DNA of 64,000 nt from Bog-366 sp963722555 (GTDB lineage Bacteria; Acidobacteriota; Terriglobia; UBA7540), in assembly GCA_963722555.1 (NCBI GenBank), contig CAVRNQ010000005.1, positions 310,001 to 374,000 of the forward strand. Direction: 5' to 3'. Positions 7,670 to 15,895 of the stretch are shown here, piece by piece. Below the pieces are notes generated by a model that saw nothing but the letters and a program-made list of their open reading frames with translations, was not told the origin of the DNA and made no database searches. The position numbers and the translations under genes were made by a program. How positions within the stretch are numbered: position 1 is the first letter of the stretch; each line of letters opens with the position of its first letter.

Positions 7670-9079
7670 CTAACGCGCGATGGAGAAAGTCGTCCAGGGA
7701 TAAGCATCCATGTCGCGCAGCAAGGGCTTCTCCCAGCCGAACTCCGGATGTTTGCTCAGATGGTCGTCGGCTAGGAAATTGATCCCGCACGCGTGGCCCG
7801 CTGCGGCAGCAAAGGACATCTGTGCGGCCAGGGCCGCGTCGGCGACTTTATTCTGAACCGCCCCCGCGGTTCCGTAAGGCGGCTCCCAGGACGGCGAGCC
7901 GCGCGGCGAAAGATCGACATGGCCGCACAAAGTCCGCTCGTTGGCTTCCTCTTTCTGCTGGAACGTATCGTAGTGGTCAGCCAGGAAGTGTTCGGCGGCG
8001 GCCACATCGATTTTCCCCTTGTTTTCAGCCATCAACTGTTCCCACCGCAGGTGCCGGGCGTTGGCGCTCTCTCCCAGGTCTTGCACCTTGAAGTTCGTTT
8101 CCTCCCGCACCAGATTCGGGTTGGCGGGGAAATTTGAGCCCACAAAATAGCCGTCCGCCGTGCGCAGCAGAGTTACGTTCTTGAGCCCCAGCTCGAGACT
8201 GGCGATTTCGTTCGTCTTACGATCTGCCACCAGCCAGGTGTTGGCGTATCCGCCGTTATTGCCTTCTTTCATGATCCGCGCGAAGTCGTCGATCGAGGAG
8301 GCATACTGCATGGCCTTGCGAGCGCGGACGAACTCAGGGATGCCGTTAGGGTCGTAACCCGAAAAGTGCGAGATCGTGGTCTCGGTAATCATCAGGCCTG
8401 CGGAGTTGATTCCAAAATCATCGCCGCTATGGATTAAACCGGGGAGACCGTCCATGAGGACGCGCTGGCCCTCGGCGGGGGCGATGTCAAAAATGACGGT
8501 CCAGCGTGAGCCGTCCAGGTAACTTGTCCAATTGTTGTGCGCGATGATGACCTTTCCATCTTTCGTGTAACTGCCGGTGGCGGCGAAGGCGCTGCAACGC
8601 TCCGGCACGGACCGCGGGGCTGCCGTGGAGAGGTGATGCTCGCGGTCGTATTCCTTCACATAGTAGCCCCATTCGGGCGAGGCGTTGAGCGCGACCACAT
8701 CCCACACATCCAGATGCACGCCCTTGGCTTTGAGACCCGCGGCGATGCCCTCGAGTTCGGCCCGATATTCCGCTTCGATGTGTGGCCACATCATCTTGCG
8801 GGCGGCAGTACGGAAGAACTTCCAGTTCTTCTTGCCGTCATGCGTTTGCTCAAGTGCGGTGACTTTTTCCGCGTCGAGAATCTCCGGGGCCAGCAGGTAG
8901 CCGTGTTGGAACCCAATTTCAGAGGGAGTTCCTTCCAGGTGCACGAACGTCCAGCCATTCTGCGCGGGCTTGCGAAAGGCTCCTTTCAAGCGCGGATCGG
9001 ATTTCGCATCCTTCGGAACCAGAGGTAGCGTGGCGGCCGCGAAAGCCAAGCCGGCCAGGATCAACAGGAGTCGGCGCAT
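7670..9079 (-). CDS. Secreted C45/phospholipase B-like Ntn hydrolase
   Basis: This 469-residue protein has a signal peptide at residues 1-18 (RRLLLILAGLAFAAATL). It belongs to the C45/acyl-CoA:6-APA acyltransferase and phospholipase-B-like Ntn-hydrolase group. It carries GFQHGYLLAPE early, and Cys162 in RCSAFAATGS begins the mature chain after autocleavage, followed by DGKVIIAHNNW and the DDFGINSAGLMITETT segment. It probably hydrolyses an amide or ester outside the cytoplasm; the substrate is unknown. The start at 9079 is preferred because GGAG lies six bases upstream; an ATG four codons earlier (9091) is the alternative. Confidence 0.75.
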   Translation of the reverse strand: MRRLLLILAGLAFAAATLPLVPKDAKSDPRLKGAFRKPAQNGWTFVHLEGTPSEIGFQHGYLLAPEILDAEKVTALEQTHDGKKNWKFFRTAARKMMWPHIEAEYRAELEGIAAGLKAKGVHLDVWDVVALNASPEWGYYVKEYDREHHLSTAAPRSVPERCSAFAATGSYTKDGKVIIAHNNWTSYLDGSRWTVIFDIAPAEGQRVLMDGLPGLIHSGDDFGINSAGLMITETTISHFSGYDPNGIPEFVRARKAMQYASSIDDFARIMKEGNNGGYANTWLVADRKTNEIASLELGLKNVTLLRTADGYFVGSNFPANPNLVREETNFKVQDLGESANARHLRWEQLMAENKGKIDVAAAEHFLADHYDTFQQKEEANERTLCGHVDLSPRGSPSWEPPYGTAGAVQNKVADAALAAQMSFAAAAGHACGINFLADDHLSKHPEFGWEKPLLRDMDAYPWTTFSIAR

Positions 9080-9393
9080 CAGAATCTCCATGGGGGTAAT
9101 CTGCTTCGTGCATCGCGGAACCGTGCGTGCTGACGCCGGGCGACATGGTGATTATACATGAAACTCGCGTTCGCTCTGGAAGCACGCCGGGATTCGGTGG
9201 TGGGGCAGTTTAGTTTTTTGTAGCGGCGGTCTATGGCCGCCGGCTTTTGATTCAGTAGATTCCGGCGCTCGTAGAGCGCCGCTACAGCAAGCTGACCCAC
9301 TACCCGCGATTCCCGGGCGCCCGCTCTGCGTCGAGAGCTTGGGCGAGGAATCTCTTCGCGGGGTCACACGCCCCTGTGGGTTACAATGCAATC
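9080..9393. other. Intergenic region with small palindromes
   Basis: There is no gene here. Two short palindromic repeats are visible: GTAGCGGCGGTCTATGGCCG followed by CCGGC (around 9221-9244) and GTAGAGCGCCGCTAC (around 9270-9284). Both are common dispersed REP-like motifs. A TTACAAT sequence at 9381-9387 could be a -10 element for larA. Confidence 0.5.
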
Positions 9394-10698
9394 ATGCGTA
9401 TCGACTTTGCCTTTGGACGAACCGGTTTGACCCTCGACTTGCCGGTGGGTTTTGGATACCGCGTGCTGGAGGCGCGGTCGGGCGTGCCGCTCAACGATGC
9501 CCTCGGCGCCATCGCGAAAGCCCTGGATGCACCCATCGGCTGCCCGCCGCTCGCGGAGTTGGCGCGCGGGAAGCGCTCGGCTGCCATCTCCATCTGCGAC
9601 ATCACCCGGCCGGCTCCTAACCCTGTGGTGCTTCCTCCCGTGCTGGCGCGGCTCGAGGCGGCCGGCATCCCGCGGGACGGCATCACGATTCTCATTGCCA
9701 CGGGGCTCCACCGGCCGGCCAGCGAGGCGGAGATTCGGGAAGTTTGCGGAGAGGAAACCGCCGCCCGCTATCGTGTGCTCAACCACCACGCGCGCGAGCT
9801 TTCTGAGCATTGCGATCTGGGGAGAACGGCCGCCGGCACACCCGCATATATCGACGCACGCTTCGTCTCCGCGGACCTCCACATTACTTTGGGATTCATT
9901 GAGCCGCACCTGATGCTGGGGTTCTCCGGCGGGCGCAAGCTCATCGCCCCCGGCTTGGCCGCACAAGAAACCATCAAGGTTCTGCACAGTTCGCGGTTCA
10001 TGCGCGACCCGCGGGCGGTTGAAGGTTCGATTGAAGACAACCCGCTGCATCAGGAACTCCTGGAAATCTCGCGCCTCGCACGCCACGATTTTCTGGTGGA
10101 CGTGGCACTGGGCCGCGGCACTCCACGGCGCCCGATCGCCGCGGTCTTTGCGGGCGAACCCGTCGCCGCTCACCGCGAGGGGGTGGAGTTTGTCTCCCGC
10201 GTCATGCTCGAGACCCTCGACCAACCCGTGGACGCGGTGATCACCACGGCGGCAGGGTATCCCCTCGACCTGACCTTTTACCAGTCCATCAAGGGCATCA
10301 CGGCCGCGTCACACATCGTGAAGCCGGGAGGAAAAATCCTGACCCTCGCGGCCTGTGAGGAGGGCGCGGGCGGACCGGAGTTCAGCCGTATGCTTCGCGA
10401 GGGTTTGTCCGACCGCGACTTTATGAAGAAGATCGAGGGGGCGCCAGTGACCGTAGACCAATGGCAACTGGAAAAGCTCGCGCTGGTCACCACCCGAGCG
10501 GAAGTCCTCTATTACACCCCCGGCTTGCCGCGCGAATTCCACTCGGCTCTTTGGGGGAAACCCTGTGCGAGCGCCGAGGAAGCCCTAAAAGCACTCACAG
10601 ACGGATTGGAAGTGAACTCGCGTATTGCGGTCATTCCGGAAGGACCCTACGTCCTGGCGCGGCTGGGTTCCGGCACGCCGAGGAAGGCCGCAGCGTGA
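9394..10698 (+). CDS. larA: LarA-family nickel-pincer racemase
   Basis: This 434-residue protein is homologous to nickel-dependent lactate racemase. His106 (GLHRPAS), His172 and Lys182 (EPHLMLGFSGGRKLIAPG) and His198 (VLHSS) all sit exactly two positions before the His108, His174, Lys184 and His200 set of the Lactobacillus enzyme. The pincer-cofactor lysine and the catalytic histidines are therefore conserved. LarA homologues act on several 2-hydroxy acids, so lactate is not certain. No larB, larC or larE lies in the window. No ribosome site precedes the start, and the message may be leaderless. Confidence 0.88.
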   Translation: MRIDFAFGRTGLTLDLPVGFGYRVLEARSGVPLNDALGAIAKALDAPIGCPPLAELARGKRSAAISICDITRPAPNPVVLPPVLARLEAAGIPRDGITILIATGLHRPASEAEIREVCGEETAARYRVLNHHARELSEHCDLGRTAAGTPAYIDARFVSADLHITLGFIEPHLMLGFSGGRKLIAPGLAAQETIKVLHSSRFMRDPRAVEGSIEDNPLHQELLEISRLARHDFLVDVALGRGTPRRPIAAVFAGEPVAAHREGVEFVSRVMLETLDQPVDAVITTAAGYPLDLTFYQSIKGITAASHIVKPGGKILTLAACEEGAGGPEFSRMLREGLSDRDFMKKIEGAPVTVDQWQLEKLALVTTRAEVLYYTPGLPREFHSALWGKPCASAEEALKALTDGLEVNSRIAVIPEGPYVLARLGSGTPRKAAA

Positions 10699-10849
10699 AC
10701 GGGTGAGCTGACGCTGACCTTTTTTTACCCCACATGGAAACTGAGGGACTCCGCCCCCCGAGGACGCCAGGACAGGCCTCTGGCATAAGGTGCATGAGCT
10801 TCGCTGTGACCACCCATATGAGAAAAGCTTTCGGGACCCCACACATATA

Positions 10850-10878
10850 TTGACCATGGTCTTTGACCATGGTATATT
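10850..10878 (+). promoter_or_regulatory. Promoter with twin operator of the phd/vapC module
   Basis: -35 TTGACC (10850-10855), a 17-base spacer and -10 TATATT (10873-10878). The 11-mer TTGACCATGGT occurs twice (10850-10860 and 10863-10873). Each copy contains the palindrome ACCATGGT, and together they cover the promoter, as expected for autorepression by the antitoxin. Confidence 0.75.
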
Positions 10879-10896
10879 CTACCAAGGGGTCCACAC

Positions 10897-11136
10897 ATGG
10901 AGAGTATGGCGATCTCGAAGTTCAAGGCAAGGTGCCTGGCGGTTCTGGAGGGGGTCCGGCGCACCAAGCAGCCCGTGTTGATCACCCGCTTCGGACAGCC
11001 CGTGGCGCAAGTGGTCCCACCTTCGGGCCCGCCGCGGCCCAAGAGCTGGCTTGGGTCCATGGCGGGCACCGCGAAAATCCTCGGCGATATTGTTTCACCG
11101 GTAAGTGAAGAAAGCGACTGGGAGGCAGGCCGTTGA
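10897..11136 (+). CDS. Phd/YefM-type antitoxin
   Basis: This 79-residue antitoxin has the Phd/YefM N-terminal DNA-binding pattern: AISKFKARCLAVLEGVRRTK then QPVLITRFGQPVAQVVPP. Its C-terminal tail (WLGSMAGTAKILGDIV...) is expected to wrap the PIN toxin encoded next. It starts at the ATG at 10897 behind AAGGGG; an ATG three codons later is possible. It overlaps the toxin gene by four bases (TTGA). Autoregulation through the twin palindromes in the promoter is likely. Confidence 0.85.
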   Translation: MESMAISKFKARCLAVLEGVRRTKQPVLITRFGQPVAQVVPPSGPPRPKSWLGSMAGTAKILGDIVSPVSEESDWEAGR

Positions 11137-11522
11137 AACTGCTGCTGGACACCCACATCTGGATTTGGAGCCAGGTCACCCCAGAGAAACTATCGGCAAG
11201 GGTTCGGCGGGCGCTGGAGAACGCAGCAAACGAGATCTGGCTCTCCCCCGTCAGCATCTGGGAGTTGGTTCTGTTGGTAGAAAAGCGCCGCATGGCCCTG
11301 GGCTGTGACGTTGGGGAGTGGATCACGAAAGCGGTGGCCCCGCTCCGGGAGGCTCCCCTCACTGCCCAGATTGTGCTGGAGACGGCGCGCTTCAGCCTGC
11401 CCCATCCTGATCCGGCGGACCGCTTTCTGGTGGCGACGGCGCGAAGCCTGGGGCTGACCCTGGTGACGTCCGATGCCCGCCTTTTGGCGTCGAAAGCTGT
11501 TCCCGTTCTGCCGAACCGGTGA
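11133..11522 (+). CDS. PIN-domain toxin (VapC family)
   Basis: This 129-residue PIN-domain ribonuclease has LLLDTHIWIW with the first acidic residue, SPVSIWEL with the conserved Ser/Glu, and HPDPADRFLVATAR with the D-x-x-D pair. These acidic residues bind the metal used for RNA cleavage. The start codon is TTG, overlapping the antitoxin stop codon, with GGGAGGC upstream. Family length is usual (125-140). Confidence 0.88.
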   Translation: MKLLLDTHIWIWSQVTPEKLSARVRRALENAANEIWLSPVSIWELVLLVEKRRMALGCDVGEWITKAVAPLREAPLTAQIVLETARFSLPHPDPADRFLVATARSLGLTLVTSDARLLASKAVPVLPNR

Positions 11523-11594
11523 TCCTTTTCTTCTGTGCTCTTTCTGGCCTCGGTCGAAAGCGGACAACCGCCCGCCGCGGCGGACGCCACCCCG

Positions 11595-12782
11595 TTATTC
11601 GATAATCTTCAACTTTTTCCCCACCTCCGCCAGGATTCCGAGCGCCCGCGTCAATTCATTCTCCGTATGAGTGGCGGTCACGATGGTGCGGATGCGCGCC
11701 TTGCCCTGGGGCACCGTCGGGAAACCAATGCTCTGCGCAAACACTCCGGCCGCGAAGAGCTGGCGCGAAAATTCGTGGGCCAGCGCCGCGTCACCGACGA
11801 TGACGGGGGTAATCGGAGTCTCGCTCATCCCGGTGTTGAAGCCCAGTTTCTTCAGCTCGCCTTTAAGGAATCGCGTGTTCGCCCAGAGCCGCTCGATTAA
11901 TTGGGGCTCGTCTTCCAAGACTTCGAAGGCGGCGAGGCAGGTGGCGGCGACGGCGGGCGGATGGGAAGTGGAGAACAGGAACGGCCGCGCGCGATGGTAA
12001 AGGAAATCGATGGTGTCGCGGGTGGAGCAAACGTAGCCGCCCAGCGCTCCGATGGCCTTCGAGAGCGTTCCGACCTGGATATCCACGCGGCCATGCAGGT
12101 GGAAGTGGTCGACCGTGCCGCGCCCGTTCCGGCCGAGCACGCCGGAAGCGTGCGCATCGTCGATCATCATGATGCAACCGTACTTCTCGGCCAGTTCGAC
12201 AAGCTGCGGCAGCGGAGCAATGTCGCCATCCATGGAAAACACGCCGTCCGTGATGAGCAGCTTGTGGCATTTCCGGCCGGCGATTTCCTCGAGGACTTTT
12301 TCGCAGGCTTCCACGTCCTTGTGAGGGAACCTCCGGATTTCGGCGCGCGACAGCCGGCAGCCGTCGATAATCGAGGCGTGGTTGAGTTCGTCGGAAATGA
12401 TCACATCCTCGCGGCCCAGCAGGGCGGAGACGGTTCCGGCGTTGGCGGTGAAGCCGGACTGAAACACTACCGCCGCCTCCGCGAGCTTAAAGCGCGCGAT
12501 CTTCTCCTCCAGCGCCATGTGGATTGACATCGTGCCGGCGATGGTCCGCACGGAGCCCGAACCGACACCCCATTTTTTAGTGGCCTCCAGGGCGCGCTCG
12601 CGCAGCTTGGGGTGAGTGGTCAAACCCAGGTAATTGTTGGAGGAGAGATTGATGACCTCCTGGCCGTCGAAACGCGCCAGGGGAAGCTGCTCAGTTTCCA
12701 GGATGCGCAGGTTCTGGTAGAGCTTCTCGTCGCGCAACTTCTGAAGCTCGTCGGTAAGGTACTGCAATTCGGTTTTGGGCAT
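11595..12782 (-). CDS. kbl: 2-amino-3-ketobutyrate CoA ligase / alpha-oxoamine synthase
   Basis: This 395-residue PLP enzyme of the alpha-oxoamine synthase family joins glycine (or alanine) with an acyl-CoA. It has SSNNYLGLTTHP (47-58), the PLP-ring histidine in DELNHASIIDG, DDAHASG with the pyridine-nitrogen aspartate (208-214), and the Schiff-base lysine Lys242 in GTLSKAIGALGG. Overall length and the N-terminal region fit Kbl (glycine C-acetyltransferase) better than BioF, but no threonine dehydrogenase or biotin genes are adjacent to decide. An ATG 18 codons upstream is less likely to be the start. Confidence 0.8.
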   Translation of the reverse strand: MPKTELQYLTDELQKLRDEKLYQNLRILETEQLPLARFDGQEVINLSSNNYLGLTTHPKLRERALEATKKWGVGSGSVRTIAGTMSIHMALEEKIARFKLAEAAVVFQSGFTANAGTVSALLGREDVIISDELNHASIIDGCRLSRAEIRRFPHKDVEACEKVLEEIAGRKCHKLLITDGVFSMDGDIAPLPQLVELAEKYGCIMMIDDAHASGVLGRNGRGTVDHFHLHGRVDIQVGTLSKAIGALGGYVCSTRDTIDFLYHRARPFLFSTSHPPAVAATCLAAFEVLEDEPQLIERLWANTRFLKGELKKLGFNTGMSETPITPVIVGDAALAHEFSRQLFAAGVFAQSIGFPTVPQGKARIRTIVTATHTENELTRALGILAEVGKKLKIIE

Positions 12783-12892
12783 GGTTTGAAACCCCGAATA
12801 AAGGACTGGCACGGTTTTGTCGCGCCATGATAACACAGCGGTTCTGGGGTAATGTGAAAAGCTGGGACGGCCGGCGTCGAGAGGGGACTGGA

Positions 12893-13375
12893 CTATTGGA
12901 GTTTGTGCCGGACCTTGGCCAAGGCATCCTTTGCCAGCGTGTAGTCCGGAGAGATCTTGAGAGCCTGCTCGAAGTGATAACGCGCCTTGCTGAACAATTC
13001 CTTCGCAGCGTAGACGCGCCCCAAATTGTAATGGGGATAATGGTAGGACTCATAGCGCCGCGATTGTAGCGAGCGCTCCAGCCAGGGAATCGCTTCTTCG
13101 TATTCCCCTTTCTCGATCATATAGGCGCCAATGTCATTGTAAGGATTCCCGAACTCCGGGTCGAGCTGGATGGCCTTCTTGCATTCCATGATGGCGTCGT
13201 CAATCTTCCCCTGGTAGCGGTAGGTCCAGCCCAGGAACGTAAAGGCCTCCGCCGTAGGAAAAAGATCCAGCGAGCGCTTGTAGAGTTCGACCGCCATGTC
13301 GTAATCCCCGCCCATCTGGTACTGATAGGCTTCTTTGAGCAGCTCCCAGGCGGATTGAAGTTCTTCGGCGCCCAT
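12893..13375 (-). CDS. Tetratricopeptide-repeat protein
   Basis: This soluble protein of 160 residues is almost entirely TPR: 'AYQYQMGGDYDMAVELYKRS', 'TFLGWTYRYQGKIDDAIMEC', 'NDIGAYMIEKGEYEEAIPWL' and 'YNLGRVYAAKELFSKARYHF'. There is no signal or membrane segment. The start at the ATG at 13375 is favoured by a GAGAGG ribosome site; upstream ATG codons are possible. It presumably acts as a protein-interaction scaffold, and no partner is evident. Confidence 0.75.
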   Translation of the reverse strand: MGAEELQSAWELLKEAYQYQMGGDYDMAVELYKRSLDLFPTAEAFTFLGWTYRYQGKIDDAIMECKKAIQLDPEFGNPYNDIGAYMIEKGEYEEAIPWLERSLQSRRYESYHYPHYNLGRVYAAKELFSKARYHFEQALKISPDYTLAKDALAKVRHKLQ

Positions 13376-13688
13376 GAAAGTCGATTGACCTCTCTGCATT
13401 GGTGTTAACACACGCACCCTGGGTTGTCAATGGCGCGGAAGTTATGCACGGCTGAGGGACGGCCGTTTTGGATCACCAAACGAGCCCGGGCTGCGACTTG
13501 CCGGCACAGGGTAAGCCGCCCTGTGGCCCTGCGGGCGCTTGCTAATCGGCGGGCGCGGGGAATCGGCCGGGCTGTGCGCCCACGACCGTTCGCCTGGGGA
13601 AAGCTCGGAGGTATCCCACTCGGGATACACGGCGATCGTTTCGTCGCAGGATGTCCCTCGCCGTAAGACTAGGCCTCGCGGGGCCAGA
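13376..13688. other. Intergenic region, nothing recognised
   Basis: These ~310 bases lie between two minus-strand genes. I see no gene, promoter consensus or repeat that I can support. Confidence 0.5.
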
Positions 13689-15239
13689 CTAAATTGTGTA
13701 CGGGCTACGATACGGAGGATCAACGTAGCTGTTCAGTTTCTCCGAACTCGTGATGCGCATGTTGGCCGTATCCCATTCCAGCAGTTCCCCGGGGAAGCGC
13801 TGCGCCAAACAGCCGAGCAGGAAGGCTTCCGTCACCGGACTCTGCAACTCAAAGTTGGCGAGCGGCGCCTGCCCGCTTCCCTTGCAGGCGGCGATCCACT
13901 GGTCGATGGCAGGGTCCTCGCGGCGAGCGCCGCGCTGCCGGGTTGAGGGCTTATGCTGGTACTTGGGGGATTCGGGATATATCTGTGGGTCGTTGCCATT
14001 GAACCCTGCAAGCAGGATGCCTTTGTCGCCGACGTACAGGATGCCTTCTCCCTCCTCGCCGCCCAGGAAAAATCGCTCGTCCCGTTGTTTCAGCCCCGCC
14101 GGCCGCGGAGGCCGGAGGCCTCCGTCATACCATGACATGCGCAGAGCCGGCCGGCTGCCGTTGGCCGGGAAGTTCAGGTGGACCATGGACGCCTTGGGGA
14201 ACGTCTCTTCCCAGGATTCGCTGGAGCTGGATTCTACGGACAGGGGTGGGGTGAGATTGAGGACTTTGAACACGCCGGCAAAGCTGTAACAGCCCATGTC
14301 TCCGAACGAGCCGCAACCGAAGTCATGCCAGCCACGCCAGACAAAGGGCAAATACAATTTGTTAAAGGGACGCTCTGGCGCCGGCCCCAACCACATATCC
14401 CAATCCAGACCTTCGGGGACCGGGTCCGGCTTTTCCGGCCGGCCGACGCCCTGCGGCCAGAAGGGGCGGCTCGACCAATTGTGGACCTCGCGCACGTGCC
14501 CGATCGCGCCGTCGGCGAGCCACTCGGAAAGGAGGTGGGTGGCTTCGCTGGAAGGGTTGTTGACGGTCACCGACGTCGCCACCTTCATCTCACGTGCGGT
14601 GGCGGCCATCCGCCGCGCCTCGCCGATCGTGCGGGTCATCGGTTTCTGGCACAGCACGTGCTTGTGCTTGCGCATCGCCGCCAGGGAGATGCCCGCATGC
14701 CAGTGGTCGGGCGTGGCAACATACACGGCATCCAGATCCTTCTCCTTGTCGAGCAGTTCGCGAAAGTCGCTATACGCGGTACAGCCCTGGTACGCGCCGG
14801 AGGCGGAGCCGCTCCGGGAGCCGTAGTAGGCTTCCACCAACCGCTTGGCTGGGTCACGGCCGCCCATGCCGACGCTCGTCCGGAACGTGTGCGTAAGCTG
14901 AACCTCGCCGGGCGAAGCGAGGTCAGCGCCCCAGTTCTCGTATCCCGCGCCCAGCAACGCCCGCGCCTCTTTTAACAGGGCGTTATCGTCATACTCCACG
15001 TAGTCCATGCCGCTCTTATTGCAGTCGCAAACGGCCACAACCTGGACGTCCGGACGGGCCAGCAGATTCATCGTGACCGCCATCCCCTGGTGTCCCATGC
15101 CAATCGCGGCCAGCGTAACGCGGTCGCTGGGCGGGACGTAACCCGGCCCCCCCAGAACATGCCGCGGAACAATCATGAATGCCGTCGCCGTACCCACAAA
15201 TTCCCGCCGCGTGAGCAGATTGGTTTTCTGGTTGTTCAT
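13689..15239 (-). CDS. Tat-exported Gfo/Idh/MocA-family oxidoreductase
   Basis: This 516-residue protein has a Tat-type leader, TRREFVGTATAFMIVP (residues 10-25). The Rossmann domain has AAIGMGHQGMAVTMNL, a variant of the usual GxGxxG. VYVATPDHWHAG and VLCQKPMTRTIGEA follow; the latter contains the lysine of the conserved EKP-like motif (here QKP). The C-terminal half is the GFO_IDH_MocA substrate domain. Such periplasmic enzymes act on sugars or sugar alcohols with tightly bound NAD(P); the substrate is unknown. A related protein is encoded at 54413-55828. Confidence 0.85.
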   Translation of the reverse strand: MNNQKTNLLTRREFVGTATAFMIVPRHVLGGPGYVPPSDRVTLAAIGMGHQGMAVTMNLLARPDVQVVAVCDCNKSGMDYVEYDDNALLKEARALLGAGYENWGADLASPGEVQLTHTFRTSVGMGGRDPAKRLVEAYYGSRSGSASGAYQGCTAYSDFRELLDKEKDLDAVYVATPDHWHAGISLAAMRKHKHVLCQKPMTRTIGEARRMAATAREMKVATSVTVNNPSSEATHLLSEWLADGAIGHVREVHNWSSRPFWPQGVGRPEKPDPVPEGLDWDMWLGPAPERPFNKLYLPFVWRGWHDFGCGSFGDMGCYSFAGVFKVLNLTPPLSVESSSSESWEETFPKASMVHLNFPANGSRPALRMSWYDGGLRPPRPAGLKQRDERFFLGGEEGEGILYVGDKGILLAGFNGNDPQIYPESPKYQHKPSTRQRGARREDPAIDQWIAACKGSGQAPLANFELQSPVTEAFLLGCLAQRFPGELLEWDTANMRITSSEKLNSYVDPPYRSPYTI

Positions 15240-15455
15240 TACCGGCCTCCCTTTTTCATCTTTCCGCCGATTTCCGGCCTGGGTTTGCTCGAACCGGCAG
15301 TGACGTTACTACCACCCACCGGGAAAATCAAGGCGCGGCAAGGGGCAACCGAAACGAGGGACCGCCAGTTCCAGGCCGCATTAGCCCAGCGCCGATTCCC
15401 TTTGCGGCAATACTTCTGTTAGAATCCGCGCCACGGGAGAGTTTCACTGGCCCTC

Positions 15456-15884
15456 ATGAAGATCTGCCCCACCTGCCAACAGACCTACTCCGATGATGCT
15501 GAGTTCTGCCCGCGCGACGGCGCTCACCTTGCAGCCCATGCCACGGAAACCGAGGCGCAGCTTGCCGCCGGATTGTCCCGGCGTTTTCGCATTGTCCGTC
15601 GCCTGGGGGCGGGCGGCATGGGTACGGTTTTCCTCGCCGAGCAGATTGGGGTGGGAAATCGCCCCGTGGCGCTCAAGGTTCTGAACCGCAAACTTCTCGA
15701 TGACCCCGACTTCCTGCTGCGCTTTCAGAATGAGGCGGGTTCCACGGGGCGCATCTACGACGCGAACGTCGTCACCATTTACGAATCCGGCCAGGCCGAT
15801 GACGGCACGCCTTACATCGCCATGGAGTTTCTGGAAGGCGAACTGCGACACGCGGCAATGGTAGGAAATCTTTGTAAGGCGTAG
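15456..15884 (+). pseudogene. Truncated Ser/Thr protein kinase (N-lobe only)
   Basis: The first ~128 residues match bacterial Hanks-type kinases with an N-terminal zinc ribbon. They show CPTCQQTYSDDAEFCPRDG, the glycine loop RRLGAGGMGTVFLAEQ, the ATP lysine in VALKVLN, the C-helix glutamate and the hinge YIAMEFLEGE. After the hinge only 12 unrelated residues follow before a stop, so the catalytic loop (HRD) and DFG are missing. The break is near 15840 and leads directly into lower-GC DNA with a TPR gene. It is best read as a kinase gene cut by a deletion or insertion, with no catalytic activity expected. Confidence 0.8.
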
Positions 15885-15895
15885 AATTACTCGAA

